15,902 bases of DNA from JBGVMW01 sp045125095 (GCA_045125095.1 JBGVMW010000136.1:1-15902); one strand, 5' to 3'; shown: positions 6,343 through 13,822, counted from the stretch's first letter. Notes: generated by a model from the letters alone, not told the origin. Translations and numbers: made by a program.

Positions 6343-7770
6343 ATGAAACACATCAAACATTTTCATGCATTGCTCATAATTGCTATTGCAATCTGCATGT
6401 TTTTTTCACTGCCTGACAAAACCGAGGCTGCAAATACAATCAATGCATACCTTGCAGATTCCACGATTCGGGTTGGTAAAATGACAAGAGTTAAGTCTGA
6501 AATGGAAGATCTTACATTCACTTCCAGCAATCCTGAGGTAGCATATGTTGCTCCAAACGGTGTCGTATCAGGAAAAACAGTGGGAACAGCAACTATTAAG
6601 GTAAGAAAAAAAGGATACCCGGCGAAAACATTTAAAATCACTGTAGCAAATAATAAAAATTTTGAAGATGAAGGCGGTATTTTAGTATGTAAAGACGAGC
6701 TGGCATTCACATCAAAAATTATCAAGCAGAATGATACAACTGGTGCATATAAATTTTTTTCACGTCTTGAAAATGTATCTTCCCATAAGTTGACAAATAT
6801 CAAACTTATTTATGATGTAAAGAAGAAAAAAGAAAATGGTACAATCATAACAGCAGCAACAAAACATACTACCATAAAAAGAATCAGTGCTGGCAAAAGT
6901 TGCTATGTAAAATTAGACGGAGAAGGCAAAGAGAAAGTTGTTGACATCAAATTAACAAATATGACCTATACCGTTGACAATAAGTATATTGTTACCTATG
7001 ACACACAGAGCAAAGTATATACGGTAGATTTTGTAAAAAAAGATACAACAAAGCCTCAATTAGATTACGTTTTTGATATGACTTTTTACGTCGGAGAAGA
7101 CTTTGATTATGATCATTATGTAAAGTATTCTGATGACAGAGCGATCCATCCAACTTTAGAGATTGACGATAGTAAGGTTAATAAAAAGAAAGCCGGAACG
7201 TATACCATTACCTATACAGTGAAAGATAATGATGGTAATAAGACTTCCCGGTCAGCAAAAATTAAGGTTATTGCTAAAAAACCATCTGGTTATGTAACCT
7301 ATGACCAATTAGATAAAAAAGCAGATACAATCTTAAAGAATATTACTTCACCATCTATGAGTAAGACAGCAAAAGCCAAAGCCATCTATAGCTATGTACG
7401 TTCTCATATGGGATATGTTAACACCTCAAACAAAGCAGATTGGCGTATGGCAGCATATCAGGCGATGACCAGAAAAAGCGGTGACTGTTTTGTTTATTAT
7501 TCTATAACACAGATTCTGCTGACAAGAGCAGGTATTCCAAATATGGAAGTTCAGAGAACGACCAGCACACATTATTGGAGCCTTGTTCAGGTCGAAGGTG
7601 GCTGGTACCATTTAGATACCACGCCTAGAACTCTTGGTGGTAAATTCTGCCTTGTAACAGATCAACAGCTTACGAATTATATGAACGCTACCGGAGATAG
7701 AAATTCTCATACTTATGATAAGAGTAAGTATCCGGCACGTGCAACAAAGATTATTTCTGATGTAATGTAA
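6343..7770 (+). CDS. Secreted Ig-like/transglutaminase-like protein
   Basis: A 475-residue exported protein. A signal peptide (1-29, likely cut near TEAA) is followed by a Big2-type Ig-like domain (about 31-102; typical LTFTSSNPEVAYV and GVVSGKTVGTATI), a FxLYD-like beta domain (about 110-230), a DUF5011/HYR-like Ig domain (about 235-311) and a C-terminal transglutaminase-like domain (about 315-470). The last has a full Cys-His-Asp set: Cys382 in SGDCFVYY, His410 in THYWSL and Asp425 in WYHLDTTPR. Such secreted domains act as cysteine peptidases or amide-forming enzymes on wall substrates. It is the last gene of the operon and, like the lipoprotein before it, is not part of the standard dlt set; it may act on, or be anchored to, the modified envelope polymer. 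Enzyme activity is untested. Confidence 0.85.
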   Translation: MKHIKHFHALLIIAIAICMFFSLPDKTEAANTINAYLADSTIRVGKMTRVKSEMEDLTFTSSNPEVAYVAPNGVVSGKTVGTATIKVRKKGYPAKTFKITVANNKNFEDEGGILVCKDELAFTSKIIKQNDTTGAYKFFSRLENVSSHKLTNIKLIYDVKKKKENGTIITAATKHTTIKRISAGKSCYVKLDGEGKEKVVDIKLTNMTYTVDNKYIVTYDTQSKVYTVDFVKKDTTKPQLDYVFDMTFYVGEDFDYDHYVKYSDDRAIHPTLEIDDSKVNKKKAGTYTITYTVKDNDGNKTSRSAKIKVIAKKPSGYVTYDQLDKKADTILKNITSPSMSKTAKAKAIYSYVRSHMGYVNTSNKADWRMAAYQAMTRKSGDCFVYYSITQILLTRAGIPNMEVQRTTSTHYWSLVQVEGGWYHLDTTPRTLGGKFCLVTDQQLTNYMNATGDRNSHTYDKSKYPARATKIISDVM

Positions 7771-7812
7771 CAATTCCGTACAGGGCAGTACAGAATCGTT
7801 ACGAAATTATAT

Positions 7813-7856
7813 ACAACAGCTTCATTTATTGCTGAAGCTGTTGTTTTCCATTTTTA
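7813..7856 (+). terminator. Intrinsic terminator of the Dlt-like operon
   Basis: ACAACAGCTTCA (7813-7824) and TGAAGCTGTTGT (7833-7844) form a perfect 12-base stem with an 8-base loop, followed by T-rich TTTCCATTTTT. It ends only about 20 bases before the topB start codon, leaving no room for a normal promoter between them. topB may therefore depend on partial read-through or on a promoter I cannot place. Confidence 0.85.
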
Positions 7857-7877
7857 AGAGAAAGAGTAGGGTAATGC

Positions 7878-9854
7878 ATGGGAAAATCGTTATTCATAGC
7901 AGAAAAACCAAGTGTGGCGCAGGAATTTGCCAAGGCTTTACATGTGAATGCGGGAAGACGGGATGGATATTTAGAATCGGACGATGCAATTATAACATGG
8001 TGCGTCGGTCACTTAATAACAATGAGTTATCCAGAAGTATATGATATACAATATAAGAAATGGAGTATGCATACACTTCCATTTATACCAGATACCTATC
8101 TGTATGAAGTAATACCGGCAGTGGAAAAACAGTTTAAAATTGTAAGCAGTTTATTAAACCGCAAAGATGTGGATTGCATCTATGTCTGTACCGACTCCGG
8201 ACGCGAGGGAGAATACATATATCGTCTGGTAGAGCAGGAAGCAAAGGTGAAGGACAAAGTGCGAAAACGTGTCTGGATAGATTCCCAGACAGAAGAAGAA
8301 ATCTTACGAGGAATTCGTGAGGCGAAAGATCTTTCTGAATATGATACTCTTTCTGATGCCGCCTATCTTCGCGCAAAGGAAGATTATCTCATGGGAATTA
8401 ACTTTTCCAGAGCCTTGACTTTGAAATATGGCAATTCCATTTCAGACTTTCTAAAGACAAAGTACACCGTTGTATCCGTTGGTCGTGTTATGACTTGCGT
8501 ATTAGGCATGGTGGTTCGCCGTGAACGTGAGATTCGTGAATTCGTCAAAACACCATTTTACCGTGTCAACGCTTCATTTGACTGCAATGGTGCTGCTATT
8601 ACCGGAGAATGGAAGGCAGTAGAAGGTTCCGAGTATTTTCTTTCACCAAAATTATATAAAGATAATGGTTTTTTAGAAAGAAACGATGCAGAAGCCTTCT
8701 GTCAAAAGATAATGGCATTAGAGCCACGGCAGGGAATTGTGGAACTGGTCGAAAAGAAAAAGGAAAAGAAAAATCCGCCTCTTTTGTTTAATCTGGCAGA
8801 ATTACAGAATGAGTGTTCTAAGCTCTTTAAAATAAGCCCGGATGAGACATTGCGCATTACACAGGAACTATACGAAAAGAAACTGGTTACCTATCCTAGA
8901 ACGGATGCCAGAGTGTTATCAACAGCAGTCTCCAAGGAGATTCATAAAAACATAAGAGGATTGACAAATTTCCAACCTGGCGCCTTAGCTGCAAAGGAAA
9001 TACTGGATAATGAGATGTGGAAGGGCATCGGAAAAACACGTTATGTCAACGATAAACAGATTACAGACCATTATGCTATCATACCTACCGGACAGGGTTT
9101 ACAGGCATTTCCAAGCCTTTCACCTACTGCAAAAGGTGTATATCAACAGATTGTAAAGCGTTTCTTAAGTATTTTTTACCCACCGGCAGAATATCAGAAA
9201 ATCAATCTGACGATAGTAGTAGACAAAGAGCGTTTTTTTGCTGGTAGTAAGGTATTATTAAAAGAAGGCTATTTAAAGATAGCAGGTGTTCCAAAAGAAA
9301 AGAAAACAGAAGATGGCGAAGGAGAGGGTACACAAAATCTTCTTCCAGCTTTAAGCAGCTTAAAAAAAGGGGCTGTGCTTCCTTTGACCGACATAAACAT
9401 TAAGGAAGGGGAAACCTCGCCGCCTAAGCGCTACAATTCCGGTTCCATGATTTTGGCTATGGAAAATGCAGGACAATTAATTGAAGACGAAGAACTGCGT
9501 GCCCAGATTAAAGGTAGTGGTATTGGAACCAGTGCTACAAGGGCAGAAATTTTAAAAAAACTCGTTAATATCGGTTATTTAGCACTGAACAAAAAAACCC
9601 AGGTCATTACGCCAACCCAGTTAGGTGAGATTATTTTTGAGGTTGTAAATGCCTCCATACGTTCTCTTTTAAATCCTGAGCTGACGGCAAGCTGGGAAAA
9701 AGGGTTAACCTATGTTGCAGAAGGTTCCATTTCTTCTGATGAATATATTCAGAAATTAAATGCATTTGTAGCAAAGCATACACAAAATGTGAAAGGCTTA
9801 AATAATCAATATTATTTAAGAAACAATTATCAAAAAATAGCAGAATATTATTAA
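7878..9854 (+). CDS. topB: DNA topoisomerase III (type IA)
   Basis: A 658-residue type IA topoisomerase that relaxes negative supercoils and decatenates DNA through a 5'-phosphotyrosine link. The N-terminal Toprim domain shows Glu9 in FIAEKPSVA and CTDSGREGEYI (104-114), close to the TDAGREGE form of Bacillus TopB. The active-site Tyr339 sits in LVTYPRTDARVLS, and the GIGTSATRAEIL motif (548-559) is present. The protein ends soon after the core, with no C-terminal zinc-finger (topoisomerase I-type CxxC) region. An AGTAGGG site (7866-7872) precedes the ATG. Similar enzymes occur on conjugative elements, but no conjugation genes lie nearby, so a chromosomal housekeeping copy is more likely. Confidence 0.9.
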   Translation: MGKSLFIAEKPSVAQEFAKALHVNAGRRDGYLESDDAIITWCVGHLITMSYPEVYDIQYKKWSMHTLPFIPDTYLYEVIPAVEKQFKIVSSLLNRKDVDCIYVCTDSGREGEYIYRLVEQEAKVKDKVRKRVWIDSQTEEEILRGIREAKDLSEYDTLSDAAYLRAKEDYLMGINFSRALTLKYGNSISDFLKTKYTVVSVGRVMTCVLGMVVRREREIREFVKTPFYRVNASFDCNGAAITGEWKAVEGSEYFLSPKLYKDNGFLERNDAEAFCQKIMALEPRQGIVELVEKKKEKKNPPLLFNLAELQNECSKLFKISPDETLRITQELYEKKLVTYPRTDARVLSTAVSKEIHKNIRGLTNFQPGALAAKEILDNEMWKGIGKTRYVNDKQITDHYAIIPTGQGLQAFPSLSPTAKGVYQQIVKRFLSIFYPPAEYQKINLTIVVDKERFFAGSKVLLKEGYLKIAGVPKEKKTEDGEGEGTQNLLPALSSLKKGAVLPLTDINIKEGETSPPKRYNSGSMILAMENAGQLIEDEELRAQIKGSGIGTSATRAEILKKLVNIGYLALNKKTQVITPTQLGEIIFEVVNASIRSLLNPELTASWEKGLTYVAEGSISSDEYIQKLNAFVAKHTQNVKGLNNQYYLRNNYQKIAEYY

Positions 9855-9879
9855 TAATTAATTTTAGGAGGTTCACATT

Positions 9880-10545
9880 ATGACACCATGTACCATTCAG
9901 GATTTATATACAACAGAGCAAACAATTGCGAAGGAGCTTTTAGAAAGCTATACTTACCCATGGGAGGTTCTTCCTCATATTGGAGAATTTATCAAGAAGT
10001 TAGGAAACACATTAGATAGCAATATTTTTGAAGAAAAGGGTGAGAATATCTGGATCGCAAAAGATGCCATCGTGGCACCTACTGCATCTATCAATGGTCC
10101 ATGTATCATTTGTAGTGGTGCAGAAATCAGACATTGCGCATTTATTCGTGGCAATGCCATTGTAGGTGAGGGATCTGTTGTAGGCAATTCTACAGAGCTT
10201 AAGAATGTCATTCTTTTTAATAGCGTTCAGGTTCCACACTATAATTATGTTGGTGATTCCATTCTTGGATACAAATCCCACATGGGTGCAGGCTCCATTA
10301 CCTCAAATGTAAAGGCTGACAAAACCTTAGTTGTAGTGAAAGCAGCGGAAGAACAGTTTGAAACAGGACTTAAGAAATTCGGTGCCATGCTAGGCGACCA
10401 TGTTGAGGTAGGTTGTAACAGTGTTCTGAATCCGGGAACTGTTATTGGTAAGCATTCAAATGTATATCCACTTTCCATGGTTCGTGGATTTGTACCGGCG
10501 CATAGTATTTATAAAAGCAAAAATGAAGTTGTAGAAAAGGTGTAA
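9880..10545 (+). CDS. Hexapeptide-repeat (left-handed beta-helix) transferase, GlmU C-terminal-like
   Basis: A 221-residue protein with a short helical N-terminus (1-50) and hexapeptide repeats from about 57 to 200 (IWIAKDAIVAPTASI, AIVGEGSVVGNSTEL, VEVGCNSVLNPGTVIG). The stretch VPHYNYVGDSILGYKSHMGAGSIT (118-140) parallels the GlmU acetyltransferase active site, with His120 in the place of its catalytic His. Proteins like this are often labelled UDP-N-acetylglucosamine pyrophosphorylase, but the nucleotidyltransferase domain is absent, so an acyltransferase or sugar-nucleotide role is more likely. A consensus AGGAGG (9866-9871) sits 8 bases from the ATG, and only 25 bases separate it from topB, so the two are probably co-transcribed. 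The substrate is not known. Confidence 0.8.
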   Translation: MTPCTIQDLYTTEQTIAKELLESYTYPWEVLPHIGEFIKKLGNTLDSNIFEEKGENIWIAKDAIVAPTASINGPCIICSGAEIRHCAFIRGNAIVGEGSVVGNSTELKNVILFNSVQVPHYNYVGDSILGYKSHMGAGSITSNVKADKTLVVVKAAEEQFETGLKKFGAMLGDHVEVGCNSVLNPGTVIGKHSNVYPLSMVRGFVPAHSIYKSKNEVVEKV

Positions 10546-10628
10546 CCTATACCATAATAAAAAATATACAAATCTAAAAAATCATCTACATAAATCGCAT
10601 GAAATAGCCGATATAAAAGAATAGGATA

Positions 10629-10645
10629 TTTTGTACGAAACAAAA
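10629..10645. promoter_or_regulatory. Dyad in the leader of the HD-GYP gene
   Basis: TTTTGT (10629-10634) and ACAAAA (10640-10645) are inverted around ACGAA, 24 bases before the start codon and just upstream of the ribosome site GAGGGG. It could be an operator or a small hairpin that affects translation. I found no convincing promoter in 10546-10669. Confidence 0.3.
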
Positions 10646-10669
10646 TGATATAAGCGAAGAGGGGAATCT

Positions 10670-11767
10670 ATGAGAATTATAGCAACCGATTTGATTGATG
10701 ATAAAATGAAACTTGCAAAACCTGTCTATGTCGGTAACTGTCTTATATTAAAAAAAGGTTCTGAAAAACTGACACGCTATGTAAGAAATCTAATGAATAT
10801 GAATGTGCATTATGTTTGTGTGGAAGATGACCAGAGTGAAGGCATTGAGATACCAGAGACGATTTCTGATGAATCACGACTCGTTTGCAAAGAGCGTTTG
10901 GAAAATACCATACAGGATTTAAAACAGAAGCAACATTTTAATATTGGTGGTTTAAATGACTGCATTAGCGAAATTATGGAACAGGTAAACAGGAATTCCG
11001 GCGTACAGATTAGCTTGCTGGATTTGAATTCAACAGATGAATATACAATGACACATTGCGTCAATACCATGATTTATTCCATTGTAATCGGTAAAGAACT
11101 AAAACTACCACCATCGGTTATGGAAGAGCTTTCCATGGGGAATTTGCTTCATGATATTGGCAAAAGCTACTTAAAGCATGATATTATTTTCAAAAACGGA
11201 AAACTCTCGGATGATGAGTTCGAATATGTGAAACAGCATCCACGTTACGGTTATCAAGTAGTGAACAACTTTTCTAACCTTTCCAATGCTTCAAAGGATA
11301 TTGTCCTTCACCACCATGAGCGACTTGATGGAACCGGATATCCGGATGGCTTAAAAGGAGATGAGATCAGCCAGTTAGCCAGAATTACAGCAATTTCTGA
11401 TGTTTATGATGCACTGACAACAGACCGATGCTATCGTAAAAAATGGACAACTGCCAAGGCATTAGATTTTATGTTGGAAAATGCCGGCAATCATTTTGAT
11501 ATTTCTATGGTGCATTCATTTATGCAGTTAGTTGCAGTGTATCCTACCGGAAGCACGGTACGACTCTCTGACAACCGCCTTGCAATCGTTGCCGTACAGA
11601 ACCGTTTTACACCATTAAGGCCATGTGTTCGCGTTATCACTGACGAGTATGGAAATGATGTAACACCATATGATTTGAATCTGATGGATGTACTTTCCGT
11701 TACCGTCGTTGAATCAGAGATAGAAATATCACAGAGCAAACAGATGATTGCGTATCTGGATTCGTAA
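10670..11767 (+). CDS. HD-GYP domain protein, probable cyclic-di-GMP phosphodiesterase
   Basis: A 365-residue cytosolic protein. The N-terminal part (about 1-60) matches the short domain often found before HD-GYP domains (VYVGNCLILKKGSEKLT). The HD-GYP domain (about 115-290) has the metal ligands His129, His161-Asp162 with Lys165 (LLHDIGK), His190, His214-His215-Glu217 (LHHHERLDGTGYPDGL) and Asp244, plus the signature GYP at 223-225. All expected ligands are present, so it is probably an active phosphodiesterase that lowers cyclic-di-GMP. The C-terminal 75 residues form a small beta domain common in this subgroup. It has its own 124-base upstream gap, so it may be a separate transcription unit. 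Activity on cyclic GMP-AMP or other dinucleotides cannot be excluded. Confidence 0.88.
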   Translation: MRIIATDLIDDKMKLAKPVYVGNCLILKKGSEKLTRYVRNLMNMNVHYVCVEDDQSEGIEIPETISDESRLVCKERLENTIQDLKQKQHFNIGGLNDCISEIMEQVNRNSGVQISLLDLNSTDEYTMTHCVNTMIYSIVIGKELKLPPSVMEELSMGNLLHDIGKSYLKHDIIFKNGKLSDDEFEYVKQHPRYGYQVVNNFSNLSNASKDIVLHHHERLDGTGYPDGLKGDEISQLARITAISDVYDALTTDRCYRKKWTTAKALDFMLENAGNHFDISMVHSFMQLVAVYPTGSTVRLSDNRLAIVAVQNRFTPLRPCVRVITDEYGNDVTPYDLNLMDVLSVTVVESEIEISQSKQMIAYLDS

Positions 11768-11797
11768 ATGAATACAGAAAGCCAAACATAAAGAAAT

Positions 11798-11826
11798 TTT
11801 TCAAGAAATTTGTAAAAAAGTATAGA
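11798..11826 (+). promoter_or_regulatory. Candidate promoter of the NifU-like/GGGtGRT operon
   Basis: TTTTCA (11798-11803) and TATAGA (11821-11826) are 17 bases apart, each matching 4 of 6 consensus positions. The leader would be about 85 bases and would contain the dyad at 11861-11881. This is the best match in the gap but not a strong one. Confidence 0.35.
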
Positions 11827-11860
11827 CGAATGACAAACTTTATGAGAAAATAGAAATAGT

Positions 11861-11881
11861 GTTAAATTATTATCATTTAAC
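11861..11881. promoter_or_regulatory. Dyad GTTAAAT-N7-ATTTAAC, possible operator
   Basis: GTTAAAT (11861-11867) and ATTTAAC (11875-11881) form a perfect 7-base inverted repeat with a 7-base spacer, 34 bases before the start codon. The segment AATTATTATCA inside it matches the right half of the Fur/PerR-type 7-1-7 box. That would suit a gene resembling iron-sulfur scaffolds, but the left half fits poorly. Confidence 0.35.
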
Positions 11882-11915
11882 AAAAAACGAATACACATAT
11901 GGAAGGAGTTTTAAC

Positions 11916-12608
11916 ATGATTTACTCACATGAAGTTGAAAAGATGTGTCCGGTTGCTAAAGGTGCAAAGCACGAACCGGCTCCAATCCCAGAAGAAGGAA
12001 AATGGGTACATTCTAAGAAGATCGAGGACATTTCCGGTTTTACACATGGTGTAGGCTGGTGTGCTCCACAGCAGGGTGCTTGTAAGCTTTCTTTAAACGT
12101 TAAGGAAGGTATCATTGAAGAAGCATTAGTAGAAACTATCGGATGTTCAGGTATGACACATTCCGCTGCTATGGCTGCTGAGATTTTACAGGGTAAGACA
12201 ATTTTAGAAGCATTAAATACTGACTTAGTATGTGATGCTATCAATACAGCTATGAGAGAATTGTTCTTACAGATTGTTTACGGAAGAACTCAGAGTGCTT
12301 TCTCTGATGATGGTCTTGCAATCGGTGCAGGTCTTGAGGATTTAGGTAAAGGTCTTCGTTCTCAGGTTGGTACAATGTACGCAACAAAGGCTAAGGGTGT
12401 TCGTTACTTAGAGATGGCAGAAGGTTATGTTACAGGTATTGCTCTTGATGCAGATAACGAAGTTATCGGTTATCAGTTTGTAAGCCTTGGTAAGATGACT
12501 GACTTCATCAAAAAGGGTGATGACCCGAATACTGCTTGGGAAAAAGCTAAAGGACAGTATGGTCGTGTAGCAGATGCTGTTAAGATTATTGACCCAAGAG
12601 AAGAGTAA
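11916..12608 (+). CDS. NifU/IscU-like protein paired with the GGGtGRT protein
   Basis: A 230-residue cytosolic protein, usually labelled an iron-sulfur cluster assembly scaffold. Residues 47-128 resemble the IscU/NifU N-terminal fold: GACKLSLNVKEGIIEEA (54-70) carries Cys56 and ETIGCSGMTHSAA (73-85) carries Cys77, the places of the first two cluster-binding Cys of IscU. The third Cys (IscU LHCSML) falls at GRTQSAF (123-129), where there is none. Extra Cys lie at 11 (CPVAKG), 49 and 106. The C-terminal 90 residues are not IscU-like. I start at 11916, where AAGGAG (11903-11908) is correctly spaced; the open frame extends upstream to 11859 without support. Codons favour GGT, CGT, GCT and TAC, as in highly expressed genes. 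A true scaffold role is unproven. Confidence 0.8.
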   Translation: MIYSHEVEKMCPVAKGAKHEPAPIPEEGKWVHSKKIEDISGFTHGVGWCAPQQGACKLSLNVKEGIIEEALVETIGCSGMTHSAAMAAEILQGKTILEALNTDLVCDAINTAMRELFLQIVYGRTQSAFSDDGLAIGAGLEDLGKGLRSQVGTMYATKAKGVRYLEMAEGYVTGIALDADNEVIGYQFVSLGKMTDFIKKGDDPNTAWEKAKGQYGRVADAVKIIDPREE

Positions 12609-12626
12609 TAGAGGGAGGACATAGAA

Positions 12627-13637
12627 ATGGCATTATTTGAATCATATGAAAGAAGAATTGACACTATCAATTCTGTATTAAATAGTTATGGTATCAGCTC
12701 CATCGAAGAAGCTGAAAAAATCACAAAAGATGCTGGACTTGATGTATATGATCAGGTTAAGAAGATTCAGCCTATCTGTTTCGAGAACGCTTGTTGGGCT
12801 TATACTGTAGGTGCAGCAATCGCAATTAAAAAAGGTTGTAGAAAGGCTTCTGATGCAGCTGCTGCAATCGGTGAAGGTCTTCAGGCATTCTGTATTCCAG
12901 GTTCCGTTGCTGACCACAGAAAAGTAGGTTTAGGACATGGTAACTTAGGTAAGATGTTATTAGAAGAAGAAACAGAATGTTTCTGTTTCTTAGCTGGACA
13001 TGAATCTTTCGCTGCTGCTGAAGGTGCTATCGGTATCGCAGAAAAAGCGAACAAGGTTCGTCAGAAACCTTTAAGAGTTGTATTAAACGGTTTAGGAAAA
13101 GATGCAGCTCAGATTATTTCTCGTATCAACGGATTTACATTTGTTGAGACAAAGTATGACTACAAAGAAGCGAAAGTTAATGTAGTATACGAAAAAGCTT
13201 ACTCTGATGGACTTCGTGCAACTGTAAAATGTTACGGTGCTGACGATGTTCAGGAAGGTGTAGCTATCATGCACTTAGAAAACGTTGGTGTTTCTATCAC
13301 AGGTAACTCTACAAACCCAACACGTTTCCAGCATCCGGTTGCAGGTACATACAAGAAAGAATGTATCGAACAGGGCAAGAAATACTTCTCTGTAGCTTCT
13401 GGTGGTGGTACAGGTAGAACACTTCACCCAGATAACATGGGAGCAGGTCCTGCTTCTTATGGTATGACAGATACTATGGGACGTATGCACTCTGACGCTC
13501 AGTTCGCAGGTTCTTCTTCCGTTCCAGCTCACGTAGAAATGATGGGCTTAATCGGTATGGGAAATAACCCTATGGTTGGAGCCACTGTTGCAGTAGCTGT
13601 ATCAATCGAAGAGGCTGCAAACGCTGGAAAATTCTAG
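12627..13637 (+). CDS. GGGtGRT family protein of unknown function
   Basis: A 336-residue cytosolic protein carrying the signature GGGTGRT (259-265), within SVASGGGTGRTLHPDNMG, that names the GGGtGRT Pfam family. Other striking features are a Cys-rich first third (Cys51, 56, 71, 89, 118 and 120), several Gly-rich turns (LGHGNLGKM at 102-110; GLIGMGNNPMVGAT at 307-320) and a segment resembling a nucleotide-binding fold (RVVLNGLGKDAAQII at 150-164). It follows the NifU-like gene by 18 bases with GGGAGG as ribosome site and shares its strongly biased codon use, so the two are co-expressed, probably at high level. The pairing suggests a metal- or sulfur-linked complex. No reaction is known to me. 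Confidence 0.85.
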   Translation: MALFESYERRIDTINSVLNSYGISSIEEAEKITKDAGLDVYDQVKKIQPICFENACWAYTVGAAIAIKKGCRKASDAAAAIGEGLQAFCIPGSVADHRKVGLGHGNLGKMLLEEETECFCFLAGHESFAAAEGAIGIAEKANKVRQKPLRVVLNGLGKDAAQIISRINGFTFVETKYDYKEAKVNVVYEKAYSDGLRATVKCYGADDVQEGVAIMHLENVGVSITGNSTNPTRFQHPVAGTYKKECIEQGKKYFSVASGGGTGRTLHPDNMGAGPASYGMTDTMGRMHSDAQFAGSSSVPAHVEMMGLIGMGNNPMVGATVAVAVSIEEAANAGKF

Positions 13638-13646
13638 GTTTTTAAA

Positions 13647-13663
13647 TTTAGAACAGTTCTAAA
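13647..13663. repeat. Perfect 17-base dyad just after the GGGtGRT gene
   Basis: TTTAGAAC (13647-13654) and GTTCTAAA (13656-13663) are perfect inverted repeats around a single A, nine bases after the stop codon. A one-base spacer suits a protein-binding dyad or recombinase core better than a terminator hairpin, and no clean T-run follows. Confidence 0.45.
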
Positions 13664-13664
13664 A

Positions 13665-13758
13665 TTTGTCCGCATTTGATGAAAAATTGGTTTTTGTCCG
13701 CATTTTGTCCGCGTAGAAAAAATCTGCGGACAAAAATGGACAAAAATGCGGACAAAAA
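13665..13758. repeat. Cluster of TGTCCGC repeats in both orientations
   Basis: TGTCCGC occurs forward at 13667-13673, 13695-13701 and 13706-13712, and as its reverse complement GCGGACA at 13726-13732 and 13748-13754, with a degenerate TGGACA at 13737-13742. The outer arms TTTTTGTCCGCATTTT (13691-13706) and AAAATGCGGACAAAAA (13743-13758) are perfect 16-base inverted repeats, and GTCCGC/GCGGAC pair again inside, giving a nested cruciform. It lies between the GGGtGRT gene and an integrase tail, so it may be an integrase arm-binding or attachment region, or the end of a lost element. Positions 13638-13984 hold no intact gene. Confidence 0.65.
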
Positions 13759-13788
13759 ATATGAACAGAAAATGAACAAAATATAAAC

Positions 13789-13820
13789 AAAAAAGACCAC
13801 CGATTTATTGTCGGTGGTCT
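13789..13820 (-). terminator. Terminator of the integrase remnant, facing left
   Basis: AGACCACCGA (13794-13803) and TCGGTGGTCT (13811-13820) form a perfect 10-base stem with a 7-base loop. On the - strand it is followed by six T (the A-run at 13789-13794), two bases downstream of the integrase stop codon. On the + strand only a weak CTTTATTT follows, so it may also partly end GGGtGRT transcription. Confidence 0.8.
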
Positions 13821-13822
13821 CT

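Noticed and set aside
7771..7800. GTAC-N6-GTAC repeat after the transglutaminase-like gene
   Set aside because: Too short to distinguish from chance, and the strong terminator just beyond explains the region.
7878..9854. topB as evidence of an integrative conjugative element
   Set aside because: No relaxase, coupling protein, type IV secretion or replication genes are present, and the neighbours look chromosomal.
10591..10614. TAAA...GCCGATAT upstream of the HD-GYP gene, as a flagellar sigma-28 promoter
   Set aside because: The -10-like GCCGATAT is good, but the spacer to TAAA is 12 bases rather than about 15, and no other flagellar link is visible.
11491..11898. A 135-codon - strand open frame
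   Set aside because: It lies over the end of the HD-GYP gene and the leader of the next operon, with no recognisable protein features.
13665..13758. CRISPR array
   Set aside because: The repeats are 7-16 bases, inverted as well as direct, with irregular short gaps and no cas genes.
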